DNA from: Bifidobacterium sp. ESL0732
GTDB taxonomy: Bacteria; Actinomycetota; Actinomycetes; Actinomycetales; Bifidobacteriaceae
Direction: 5' to 3'
Length of the DNA stretch: 64,000 bases
Assembly: GCF_029395535.1 (NCBI RefSeq)
Contig: NZ_CP113920.1
Location: 1,736,001 to 1,800,000, forward strand
Under the pieces are notes generated by a model. That model worked only from the letters and a program-made list of their open reading frames with translations. It had not been told where the DNA came from and did no database searches. Shown here in pieces: positions 26,637 to 35,400 of the stretch (positions within the stretch are counted from its first letter, which is position 1; the number at the start of each line of letters is the position of its first letter). A program made the translations under genes and the position numbers.

Positions 26637-27266
26637 ATGAGCAAGAACATCGCAGTAGTCGCGGCCAACGGCAAGGCCGGACGGCTGATCGTCGCCGAAG
26701 CCGTCAATCGCGGCATGGACGTCACCGCAGTCGTGCGCAGCGAAAACAAGACCGCCGCCCAGCACGCCATCATCAAGGACCTTTACAATCTCACAGCCGA
26801 CGACCTCGCTGGTTTTGACGCAGTAGTGAGCGCTTTCGGCGTCTTCGACCCGGCGAAGTTCGACGAATACGGCACCTCGCTGAAGCACTTGGCCGACCTT
26901 GTTTCCGGCACCGACACGTGCCTGCTAGTGGTCGGCGGCGCGGGCAGCCTTTACACAAACAAGGAACACACCGCCCAACTTTCGGACACGTTCCCTGAAG
27001 AGATCAAAGGTGTGCCGCTGGCAATGGGTAAGGCGCTTGACGCGCTGCGCGGGCGTGACGACGTGCATTGGACCTATATCAGCCCCGCCGGCGACTTCCA
27101 GGCCGACGGCGAACGTACCGGTCACTATGTGCTTGCGGGCGAGGATTACACCACCGACAAGGACGGCAAGAGCGCCATCAGCTACGCCGACTATGCCATC
27201 GCGATGGTTGACGAGATCGAAACCGACCGTCCGCATGACCGCGAGCGCATCTCCGTACGATGGTAA
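26637..27266 (+). CDS. NAD(P)H-binding atypical short-chain dehydrogenase (YwnB/NmrA-like)
   Basis: This single-domain Rossmann protein of about 209 residues has the N-terminal VVAANGKAGRLIVAEAVNRG, FDAVVSAFGVFDP, LLVVGGAGSLY, the WTYISPAGDFQADG block and a C-terminal YADYAIAMVDEIE. This is the pattern of NmrA-like or YwnB-like NAD(P)-dependent proteins. ATG 26637 is preferred, with AAAGGA nine bases upstream; ATG 26631 is too close. It follows the F420-reductase-like gene by 194 bases on the same strand and probably shares its HxlR-linked regulation. Confidence 0.85.
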   Translation: MSKNIAVVAANGKAGRLIVAEAVNRGMDVTAVVRSENKTAAQHAIIKDLYNLTADDLAGFDAVVSAFGVFDPAKFDEYGTSLKHLADLVSGTDTCLLVVGGAGSLYTNKEHTAQLSDTFPEEIKGVPLAMGKALDALRGRDDVHWTYISPAGDFQADGERTGHYVLAGEDYTTDKDGKSAISYADYAIAMVDEIETDRPHDRERISVRW

Positions 27267-27309
27267 TGACGTCCTAAATCAACAAATAGCATCAGACCTT
27301 CACTTTGAC

Positions 27310-27359
27310 TGTGCCTCTGACCTATCCAGAAATTATGTTTCTAAAGGGTCAGAGGCACA
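27310..27359 (+). terminator. long hairpin after oxidoreductase gene
   Basis: TGTGCCTCTGACC (27310-27322) pairs perfectly with 27347-27359. A second small stem lies within the 24-base loop. It lacks a run of T afterwards, so its role as a terminator is likely but not certain. Confidence 0.6.
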
Positions 27360-27446
27360 TTCATGCCACATTGCCACCAGACTGCCGGAGCGCGAGAATA
27401 TAAAGCGACCGACCGACACGACCATGCTGCTTGTCTCCGTCCAACG

Positions 27447-27464
27447 GAACGCAACGTTGCGTTC
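27447..27464. promoter_or_regulatory. 18-bp perfect palindrome, possible operator
   Basis: GAACGCAAC and GTTGCGTTC abut without a spacer, about 110-130 bases upstream of the riboswitch aptamer. A dimeric regulator site is possible. Roughly a quarter of such palindromes would be expected by chance in 64 kb. Confidence 0.3.
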
Positions 27465-27575
27465 TCATTTTCAAACACAGTTTTACTATTGCATTGCATA
27501 AAGAAACACTATGGATGGCCGCCAATGAGCACAGCTGTAATGAACCCAAATCACCCTTGTCCAATGAAGCGCATA

Positions 27576-27693
27576 GCGTCGTGACTTGTAAGTGCAGGGG
27601 AACCTGCGGTCCGCTTCGGCGGGCGCGCAAGTTGAGACGGACACAACGCCCGACCCTTGGAACCTGTTGGTTAATACCATCGTAGGGAGACGC
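27576..27693 (+). ncRNA. thiamine pyrophosphate (TPP) riboswitch
   Basis: The aptamer is recognised by GTGCAGGGGAACCTGCGGT, a GTTGAGAC (CUGAGA-like) turn, ACCCTTGGAACCTG and GGTTAATACCATCGTAGGGA. P1 pairs GCGTC (27576-27580) with GACGC (27689-27693). The conserved GTAGGGAGA at its 3' end also serves as the ribosome binding site of thiM, whose ATG is only four bases beyond P1, so TPP binding should mask the Shine-Dalgarno sequence. No separate terminator stem is needed. Confidence 0.93.
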
Positions 27694-27697
27694 GAAT

Positions 27698-28630
27698 ATG
27701 GTCAATGACGCATACTCATCAACAAACAACAATCTCGGCAATCTCAAGGATCTGGCGGCGGATAATCCGTTGCGATTAAGCATTCGTACGGCTGCGCAAA
27801 CCGTGCGTGACACCACGCCGCTGGCCCAGTCTTTCACTAACTTCGTGACCATCAACCTTGTGGCCAATGCGCAGCTGGCGGCGGGCGGCACCGCAGCGAT
27901 GAGCTTCCTGCCCGACGACATCGCGGGCGGCGAGGCGGCGAGCGGCGCCAGCTACATCAACGTGGGCACGCTGCTGCCGTTCTACAAGGACGCGCTGAAG
28001 CAGATCACCGAGAAATTCCATGCCGACCACCATCGTTGGGTACTCGACCCGGTGGCTGCGGGAATGGGGACCACGCGCACCGCCATTTTGAAGTCGTTCA
28101 AGGCGGCACCGCCGACCATTATCCGCGGCAACGCCTCCGAAGTCATCAAACTGCGCGAGATGTGGGAGCTGCCGCTTCAGGAAAACGACAATGCGCTGGA
28201 CAGCATTGCACGGCAGTCCAGCGGACCGGTCGGCGTGGAATCCGCAGACGACGTCGAAGCGGCTGAAGCCTCGGCCAAGGCACTGGCCCGATTCATCGCC
28301 AAGTCCGACGCTCAGGGCCAAGGCGCCGTCGCCGTTTCCGGCGAAACCGATCTGGTTACCGACGGCGAACACACCTATCGTCTGCCCGGCGGCAGTGCGA
28401 TGATGACCAAGATCACCGGAGCCGGCTGCTCACTGGGCGGTGTGACCGCGACCTATCTGGCCGTTGCTGACCCGCTGACCGCAGCCCTCGCCGCAAGCGC
28501 CCTCTATAACCGTGCCAGCGAAACCGGCGAAGCCAACTCCCACGGCCCCGGCTCCTTCCAGGTCGCCTTCCTCGACGGACTCTGGTCGACCACACCCGCG
28601 CAGATCGCCGCCTCGCCGATTCTCGCCTGA
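27698..28630 (+). CDS. thiM: hydroxyethylthiazole kinase
   Basis: This enzyme phosphorylates 4-methyl-5-(2-hydroxyethyl)thiazole with ATP for thiamine salvage. The 310-residue ribokinase-like protein shows QSFTNFVTINLVANAQLAAG near the N-terminus, WVLDPVAAGMGTTR, IIRGNASEVIKL, VAVSGETDLVTDG and the catalytic GAGCSLGGVTATYLAV. Length is slightly above typical because of an N-terminal extension. It is the first gene of the riboswitch operon, and thiE follows 46 bases later. Confidence 0.95.
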   Translation: MVNDAYSSTNNNLGNLKDLAADNPLRLSIRTAAQTVRDTTPLAQSFTNFVTINLVANAQLAAGGTAAMSFLPDDIAGGEAASGASYINVGTLLPFYKDALKQITEKFHADHHRWVLDPVAAGMGTTRTAILKSFKAAPPTIIRGNASEVIKLREMWELPLQENDNALDSIARQSSGPVGVESADDVEAAEASAKALARFIAKSDAQGQGAVAVSGETDLVTDGEHTYRLPGGSAMMTKITGAGCSLGGVTATYLAVADPLTAALAASALYNRASETGEANSHGPGSFQVAFLDGLWSTTPAQIAASPILA

Positions 28631-28676
28631 ATACACCACACAACGTATTTCTTAACCATAGAGAATCGAGACAATT

Positions 28677-29414
28677 ATGACTACCAACAATTCATCATTT
28701 GCTTCCATGCGCCATAACTTCGACCTGAGCTCTTACCTCGTGCTCGGGCCGGCCGACACCAAATCGCGGCCTGTCCCCGACATCGTGCGACAGGCGCTGG
28801 CCGGTGGCATCACCTTCGTCCAGATTCGCGTCAAGCCCGGAGACGCCAGGGATATCACCGAAATTGCACGGCGGAGTGCCGAAGTCATCGCACAGGCCGG
28901 AGCGTCCGAGTCCGTCCCGCTGGTCATCGACGACCGCGTGGATGCGGCTTGGCAGTGCCGTGATCTGGGGATCAAGGTTGACGGCGTTCACATCGGGCAG
29001 GACGATATGAACCCGGAAGAGGCGCGCAAGCTGCTCGGCCCGGACGCCATCATCGGGCTGAGCTGCAAGGTGCTCGACGAAGTGAAGACCGCCAACGCCC
29101 TGCCCGACGGCACCATCGACTACATCGGTGCCGGCCCGCTGCACCCCAGCACCACCAAGCCCGACTGTATCGTCTTCGGCGCCGACCACAAACGTCACAC
29201 GCAGGACACGGAATCCATCAACGCGCTGTGCCGTGAATCGAACTATCCCATTGTCGTGGGCGGCGGAGTGAAACTCGAAGACCTGCCGGAGCTGGCGCAA
29301 ACCGAAGCCGCCGGCTGGTTCGTGGTCTCGGCCATCGCCGGAGCCGACAATCCGCAAGCCACGACAAAAGCTATGGTGAGCTCATGGAACGCCGCACGCG
29401 CAAAACGTGGCTGA
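28677..29414 (+). CDS. thiE: thiamine-phosphate synthase
   Basis: The enzyme joins HMP-PP and thiazole phosphate to make thiamine phosphate. It is a 245-residue TIM barrel. SYLVLGPADTKSRPVPDIV, GITFVQIRVKPGDARDI, VPLVIDDRVDAAWQ, GVHIGQDDMNPEEAR, IIGLSCKV, DYIGAGPLHPSTTKPD and PIVVGGGVKLEDL are the expected phosphate- and substrate-binding blocks. The stop overlaps the start of thiD by one base (TGATG), which implies translational coupling. It is the second gene of the TPP operon. Confidence 0.96.
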   Translation: MTTNNSSFASMRHNFDLSSYLVLGPADTKSRPVPDIVRQALAGGITFVQIRVKPGDARDITEIARRSAEVIAQAGASESVPLVIDDRVDAAWQCRDLGIKVDGVHIGQDDMNPEEARKLLGPDAIIGLSCKVLDEVKTANALPDGTIDYIGAGPLHPSTTKPDCIVFGADHKRHTQDTESINALCRESNYPIVVGGGVKLEDLPELAQTEAAGWFVVSAIAGADNPQATTKAMVSSWNAARAKRG

Positions 29415-30412
29415 TGATGTCGCAGGATGCATCGCTAAGCGGCGAGCATGAAACAAAGGCAGAAAACCATCTTTCGAATGATACTGGGATAAACGAAACA
29501 TCCGAGACTCATACGAATCCGGCCAAGTGCAATTCAACGGACACCGTCGGTGTCCACCCATACAAGCTGCCTGCAGTGCTCTCCATCGCAGGCAGCGATT
29601 CTTCGGGTGGGGCCGGCATTCAAGCCGATCTCAAGACGTTCATGGCTTGCGGGGTTTATGGAATGAGCGCCATCACCTCGTTGACCGCACAGAACACGAC
29701 CGGCGTAAGGGCTTCCGCGGCTCCTTCGCCGGACATGTTGGCAGCGCAGATTGCTGCCGTCTTCGAAGACATCCGGCCAGACGCCGTCAAAATCGGTATG
29801 GTGCCGAACGCCGAACTCATCGGAGTCATTGCCGATCGGCTTAAGTATTACAATGCTGTCAACGTTGTGGTCGACCCGGTGATGATCGCTTCCAGCGGCG
29901 ACCGGTTGAGCAGCAAGGCTTCGATCGACACACTGTGCACGAAGCTTCTACCGCTTGCCACCCTGGTGACGCCGAACATCCCCGAAGCCGAAACCATCGC
30001 AAATCTCGGGACCCGACCTGTTCGCGATCGCGACACCACATCAGCACACAACCTCGCCATCAGCGACGAAGCGAGCACCATCAATGCTGCCCGCACCATC
30101 GTCGAACGTTGTGGCGGCTGTGCAGTGCTCATCAAAGGCGGGCATCGGCAAGGCGCGGCCAACGACCTGCTCTTCGAGAACGGTGAGACCACATGGTTTC
30201 GCCACACTCGCATCAACAATCCCAATACCCACGGCACTGGCTGCACTCTTTCCAGCGCCATCGCCGCAGGCCTAGCCAAACACGAATCGTTGACCGAGGC
30301 CGTACAAAACGCCAAGGACTACCTCACCGGTTGCATCGCTGCCGGCCTTGACCTCGGGGCCGGCTCGGGACCGATGGACCATGCGTGGAAATGGCGCGAC
30401 AGTCAAAATTAG
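29414..30412 (+). CDS. thiD: hydroxymethylpyrimidine / HMP-phosphate kinase
   Basis: This enzyme phosphorylates HMP twice to give HMP-PP. The ribokinase-like domain starts near residue 50 with VLSIAGSDSSGGAGIQADLK, followed by GMSAITSLTAQNTTGV, VVDPVMIASSGDRL, TLVTPNIPEAETI, VLIKGGHRQG and the catalytic NPNTHGTGCTLSSAIA. About 50 N-terminal residues are an unusual polar extension. The start ATG at 29414 overlaps the thiE stop. The product has 332 residues. A second, divergent ThiD domain is encoded by the next gene. Confidence 0.95.
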   Translation: MMSQDASLSGEHETKAENHLSNDTGINETSETHTNPAKCNSTDTVGVHPYKLPAVLSIAGSDSSGGAGIQADLKTFMACGVYGMSAITSLTAQNTTGVRASAAPSPDMLAAQIAAVFEDIRPDAVKIGMVPNAELIGVIADRLKYYNAVNVVVDPVMIASSGDRLSSKASIDTLCTKLLPLATLVTPNIPEAETIANLGTRPVRDRDTTSAHNLAISDEASTINAARTIVERCGGCAVLIKGGHRQGAANDLLFENGETTWFRHTRINNPNTHGTGCTLSSAIAAGLAKHESLTEAVQNAKDYLTGCIAAGLDLGAGSGPMDHAWKWRDSQN

Positions 30413-30426
30413 ACAGAGAAGGTTTT

Positions 30427-32295
30427 ATGATGACCAACACCATCAATTCCAATGATTCCAATACCATCACGAATAGTTCAGAGACAGAAATAACCACAAA
30501 TACGACAGAGGCATTGGATGCCGATTCGGCGCAGGCCATAGCCAAGCTGCTCGATATGCAGCAACGTTACGATAGCGACTTGGAACAAACCAAACCCTCG
30601 CGCCTCCGCGTGCTGTCCATCGAAGGCTCCGACCCGATCGGTGGGGCGGGCACGATGGCGGATATGAAAGCATTCACTGCGCAAGGCGTCTTCGGCTATG
30701 CGGCGATGACCAGCGTCCTGGCGCAGAACACGCAAGGCGTCACGGACATCGTCAACGTCGAACCGTCGTTCCTGCTCGCCCAGCTCAAAGCCGTAAGCGA
30801 CGATGCGGACATTGATGCCATGAAAATCGGGATGCTCGGCACACCGGAATTGGTCGATACCGTGCGTCTTTGGCTGGAAGAGCTACTGCGGGATTATGAG
30901 GCTCGCGGCAAACTCCGGCCCGCGATCGTGCTCGACCCAGTGATGTATGCGAAATCCGGAGACCGTCTGCTCACCGCCGAGGCCGAGCGCGCGCTGACCA
31001 CCTTGATCCCGTTGGTCGATATCATCACGCCGAATGTGATGGAACTGGCCGCGCTCGATGCAATGAGCCACGAAACGAAATTAGACAGCAAAAGCTCACA
31101 CGGAAAAATCGATGGGAACAAGCCCTCAGCCACCGCCATGACGTCCGATACACCAGCGAAAACTAGACACTCTGTTCCCCACGCGCCCAAGTCCTATGGG
31201 GACATAGAACGACTGGCGACATCTGTAGCCGCTCACTTCGGCGTCGCCGTCTACGCAAAGGGCGGGGCTTTGGCGTTGAACGGCAGCGCGGAATGCACCG
31301 ATATCCTCGCGGTTCCGGCATCGTACGGCGAAACAGGTACAACCGATACAACGACAACCGATCAACCGACCGGACCCGTTTCGAAGCAGCCGGCAGCATC
31401 GGTAACCGTCACCCGCATCGAAGGCGCGGCCGTTCACACCCGTAACGTCCACGGCACCGGCGATACGCTTTCCAGCACGTTGGCGGCCTTGCGCCCACAG
31501 TGCGACGATTGGATCGAAACCGCGAAACAGGCCAAAGCGTGGATGACCGGTGCCATCGCCGCCGCCGACAATCTGCACGTCGGGCACGGACACGGACCCG
31601 TCGATTTCACTTGGCAGCACTCCCCCACCGGACTGAGCTTCACCGAGGACTATTGGCGCCGCACCGCCGAAATCCGCAAGCGCATCGCCACGATGCCGTT
31701 CCTCGAACGCATGCTCGACGGGACGTTGCCGCTTGACGACTTCTCGTTCTACCTGCATCAGGACGACATCTACCTGACCGATTACACCTCGCTGCTGGCG
31801 CTGGCGAGCAGCCGTGCCGCCGACCCGCATGAACGCGCGTTCTTCGCCGACGCCGCCTCGTACGGGTTGGAGGAAGGATTGACGTTTCATCGGCAGTGGT
31901 ACCGTGAACACGGCTTCGACGTCGGGCGTGCTCCGATGAACGAAACGACCGCCGCCTACCTCGGCCATGAGCACCGTTTCACCGACACCGGCTCCTACTC
32001 TGCGTTGGTCGCCGTGGTCATGCCCTGTTATTGGGTCTATTCTGTGGTCGGGCAGGAGATGGAAGCGCAGGTCCGTGAGCGCCGGCTCGACCTCGGCCAC
32101 CATCCATACGGCCTGTGGATCCGCATGTACTCTGACCCCGGTTTCGCCTCGCGCACGCTCGAGGAACTGCGCATTTGCGACCGACTGGCCGGCAGCGCCA
32201 CCATGGCCGACTACAACCGGATGATGGACGCAGCCCTGGGCTCCACGGAGCACGAATACCGTTTCTTCAATCAAGCCCTGACACGCCATGCGTGA
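30427..32295 (+). CDS. ThiD-TenA fusion (HMP kinase-like plus aminopyrimidine aminohydrolase)
   Basis: This is a 622-residue two-domain protein. The ThiD-like part (about 45-385) has VLSIEGSDPIGGAGTMADMK, VLDPVMYAKSGDRLLT, TPNVMELAAL and VHGTGDTLSSTLA. Its HMP-binding N-motif differs from the adjacent thiD (EGSDPIGG versus AGSDSSGG), and it carries two low-complexity insertions rich in Ser, Thr and Lys. The TenA part (about 400-622) has FLERMLDGTLPLDDFSFYLH, LEEGLTFHRQWYR, the catalytic Cys in VMPCYWVYSVVGQ and WIRMYSDPGF. It is therefore the Cys-type TenA that removes the amino group from degraded thiamine pyrimidine. The start follows AGAAGG. It closes the operon. Confidence 0.92.
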   Translation: MMTNTINSNDSNTITNSSETEITTNTTEALDADSAQAIAKLLDMQQRYDSDLEQTKPSRLRVLSIEGSDPIGGAGTMADMKAFTAQGVFGYAAMTSVLAQNTQGVTDIVNVEPSFLLAQLKAVSDDADIDAMKIGMLGTPELVDTVRLWLEELLRDYEARGKLRPAIVLDPVMYAKSGDRLLTAEAERALTTLIPLVDIITPNVMELAALDAMSHETKLDSKSSHGKIDGNKPSATAMTSDTPAKTRHSVPHAPKSYGDIERLATSVAAHFGVAVYAKGGALALNGSAECTDILAVPASYGETGTTDTTTTDQPTGPVSKQPAASVTVTRIEGAAVHTRNVHGTGDTLSSTLAALRPQCDDWIETAKQAKAWMTGAIAAADNLHVGHGHGPVDFTWQHSPTGLSFTEDYWRRTAEIRKRIATMPFLERMLDGTLPLDDFSFYLHQDDIYLTDYTSLLALASSRAADPHERAFFADAASYGLEEGLTFHRQWYREHGFDVGRAPMNETTAAYLGHEHRFTDTGSYSALVAVVMPCYWVYSVVGQEMEAQVRERRLDLGHHPYGLWIRMYSDPGFASRTLEELRICDRLAGSATMADYNRMMDAALGSTEHEYRFFNQALTRHA

Positions 32296-32336
32296 CTGAT
32301 TGCGCATGGCCTTACATTCGCACGGCCACAGTGTTC

Positions 32337-32434
32337 CGTCGAGAAAGTGCATCTACGGTCGGCAAAGGTGCACTTTCTCGACGCCACCGTCAAAAATGTG
32401 CACCTATGTCCCGCTTAAACGCACTTTTTTGACG
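32337..32434. repeat. two palindromic pairs related to the 23.7-kb array
   Basis: CGTCGAGAAAGTGC (32337-32350) is matched by its reverse complement at 32370-32383. CGTCAAAAATGTGC (32388-32401) is matched by GCACTTTTTTGACG (32421-32434). Each pair is offset 33 bases. The core CGTCRANAAA is shared with the array at 23671-23840. It lies between the convergent thiD-tenA and permease genes. Confidence 0.75.
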
Positions 32435-32499
32435 GGAACCCGCGAGCAACACAGGACAAAAGTACGGGCGTATGCCGATGCACACAGTCCGGCACGCAT

Positions 32500-35400
32500 T
32501 CAGTCCACGGACTTCAGGGCCTCAAGCATGTCGAGGTGCTTCATCTTGGAGTTGACGAACCAGCCGAGGGCGGCGGTAATGAGTCCGACCACGACCACTG
32601 GTACCACGAACGGCAGCCAGCCGATCGACGGATCGAACATGACATCGTCCGGCGGGACGGCGGTGATGATGTATCGGTGCAGCCAAGCACCGAATCCGTA
32701 GCCGACGACGATTCCGAGCATCGAAAGCAGAATCGTTTCACGATAGATGTACATTGTGGTCTCGCCGTTGTAGAAGCCCAGCACCTTGATGGTGGAAAGC
32801 TCGCGGACACGCTCCGAGACGTTGAGGTTGGTCAGGTTGTAGAGGATGACCACGCCGAGCATAGTCGCCACGATGATGAGCACCCACATGATCTGGTTGA
32901 GGGCTTTGACCACCACGTCGATTTGATGCATCAGCGTCGTGTTCTGCACCACGCCTTGGATACCGCCCAGCCGCATGAACGAGGCCGCCTGCCGTTTGGT
33001 GTTGGACATGCTCCCATCCTTGAGTGTGACCATATAGGCGTTGGTCTGGTAGCGTTGCCCGAAGACGGAACGATAGGCCGACGGACTCATCACCATGAAA
33101 TGGCCGAGATACATCTCGCAGATGCCGGTGACCTTGACGCGGTAGGTCTTGCCGGCACTGTTCTGGAAGTCGATGGCATCGCCCTTTTTGGCGTGCACGA
33201 GGTTCGCAAAGCGTTCGGAAATCACGGCCCCGTTCTTCTCGAGCGAAAGCGGGTGGTGGCCACGACGCGTGTTGAGTTTGATGTAATCGTTGAAGGTTGC
33301 GGTATCGCGCGGTACGAGCATCGTGACGGATTGCTTGTCGCCATTGCGTCCGGCGACCTTGCTCACCGATTCGTAGTGGACCGGCAACGAACGCTTGATG
33401 TCGGACTTCTCAAGACGGCTGTCGATGGCCTTGCTTTGCTGGTCGGTGACGTGGGCATTCTCAGCCGCAATGAGGTTGTAATGCATCACGCCGCCGAACT
33501 GGTGCTCGTTGATACCGGAGATCGAACCCTGCACCGCGAATCCTGCCGTCAGGAGCGCCACCGAACCACACACGCCGAAGATGGTCATGAACATGCGCTG
33601 CTTATAACGGAAGATGTTGCGTGCGGTCACCTTGTGAGTGAAGTTCAGGCGGTTCCAGATAAGGGGAATGCGTTCCAGCAGGATCTTGGACCCGGCGCTC
33701 GGCGGTTTTGGCAGCATGAGCGCGGCCGGCCGTTCCTTCAGCTCGCGAGCGGCGCTCCAGACCGCGGGCACCACGGCGCTCAGCATGGCCAGCACAAAGG
33801 CAAGCAACGTGACCTGCCAGTGGAATCCGAGGCGGATAATCGGCACGTTGAAGCCGACCTTGTAGGCGTTGTAGACGATCATCGGCAGGAGCGTATGTCC
33901 GGCGAAGATGCCGATTGCCGCACCCAGAATCGAGGCGATGAAACCGTAGACGACGAATTTCTTCATCACATCGCGGTCGGAATAGCCCAGCCCTTTGAGC
34001 GTGCCGGCGTTGATACGCTCTTCGTCGACGAAACGGGTCATCGTGGTGAACGTGACCAGCGCCGCGACCAGATACATGAAGTACGGGAAGATATGCGAAA
34101 GCGAGTCGACGATCACGGAAATCGAATCGTAAATCTTGTAGCCGTCTGAGCCGGGAGTCTCGCGCTTGGAATCCACGGAATAGACAGGGTCCTCGACGGC
34201 ATTGAGCATCGCCGTGGCATCGTTGAGCTTGTGTTCGGCATCCTTGATTTTCTGTTGCGCACCTGGCTCGGCCTGATCGAACTGCGCCTTTTTGGTGTTG
34301 TATTCGTTGGTTTTATCGGTGAGCTGCGTTTGGGCAGCGTCAATTTGCGCCTGAGCCTGCTGCTGCGTGGTGGCCAGCTGTTGCTGTGATTGCTGAATCT
34401 GCGCGGCACCTTGCGTCAGTTGTGCCGCCGCCTGATCGAGCTGGGTCTTGGCCGCGGCAAGCTGCTGTTGCTTTTGCTGGAGTTGGGCATTGCCGGAGTC
34501 CGCCTGAGCACGTTTGGCGTTGAGTTGCGCCTGAGCCGCCTGGATCTGTGCAATACCCGGATTGTACGTTCCAGTCATAAAGGCAGATTGGGCAGCCTGC
34601 GCCGAGGCAAGTTGGCCTTCAAAGGTTGCTTTCTGGGTTTCCAAAGTACTCAGTTGAGCTTGCAGTGGCCCCCACTGCGGGTCGGACGAGGTGATGGCCG
34701 AAATTTGCGCTTGCACGTTTGCGATGGCATTTACCACAGCAGTATGTGCCTGCTGCAATTGCGCCACAGCATCATCGGCCTGCTGCTTGCCCGCGGCAAG
34801 TTTGGCCGAGTTAGTATCGATCTGAGATTGCCCGGCATTGATTTGTGCATAGGCATCGTTGACCTGCTGCGTGGCCGCCCCAGCCTGTGCGACCCCGGCA
34901 TCATACTGCTGCTTGTTCGCATTGTATTGGCTCTGGCCCTGTGTGAGCTTGACTTGCGCCGAGGCAATCTGCTGTTGCGCCGAAGCAACCTGAGTGGCCA
35001 ACTGCTGCTTGGAATCGGCGAGCTGCTGGTTGCCGTCGTCAAGTTGCTTCTTACCGTCGGCCAATTGCTGCCGTGCGTCGGCAAGCTGCTGCTTGGCATC
35101 GATGACCTGTTGCCGCCCGGAATCAATCTGCGGCTTGACCTGTTTTTCGATGGCCTGTCGCCTCGCCTTGGGACGTCCGGCAAGGATCTTATCGAGCGTT
35201 TTCTTGTGCGCCTGCAACGCGTCATTATATTTGGTTGAATAATGGTCGCGCATATGGTCAAGGTCGGTGTAGGTCAGCCTCGCCATCATATAATCTTCGG
35301 ATTTGAACGCACCCGGTGTCACCACCGCGTACCCGTCCAACGAGCCTGAACCCGAGGTCGAAGGCCCCATGTTCACCGAACTGAGGATTTCAGTGGAATC

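Larger units (their letters stand above)
27267..27575 (+). promoter_or_regulatory. intergenic region upstream of thiamine riboswitch
   Basis: This stretch holds a long hairpin (27310-27322 with 27347-27359, nested AGAAA/TTTCT in its loop) that probably ends the previous transcript. An 18-bp perfect palindrome lies at 27447-27464. A weak promoter-like region follows (TTGCAT near 27492, TATGGA near 27511). No gene is seen. Confidence 0.5.

Noticed and set aside
32536-34149. 537-codon frame antisense to the FtsX-like permease
   Set aside because: It is full of His, Asp and Glu as expected for a complement of a membrane protein gene, with no motif.
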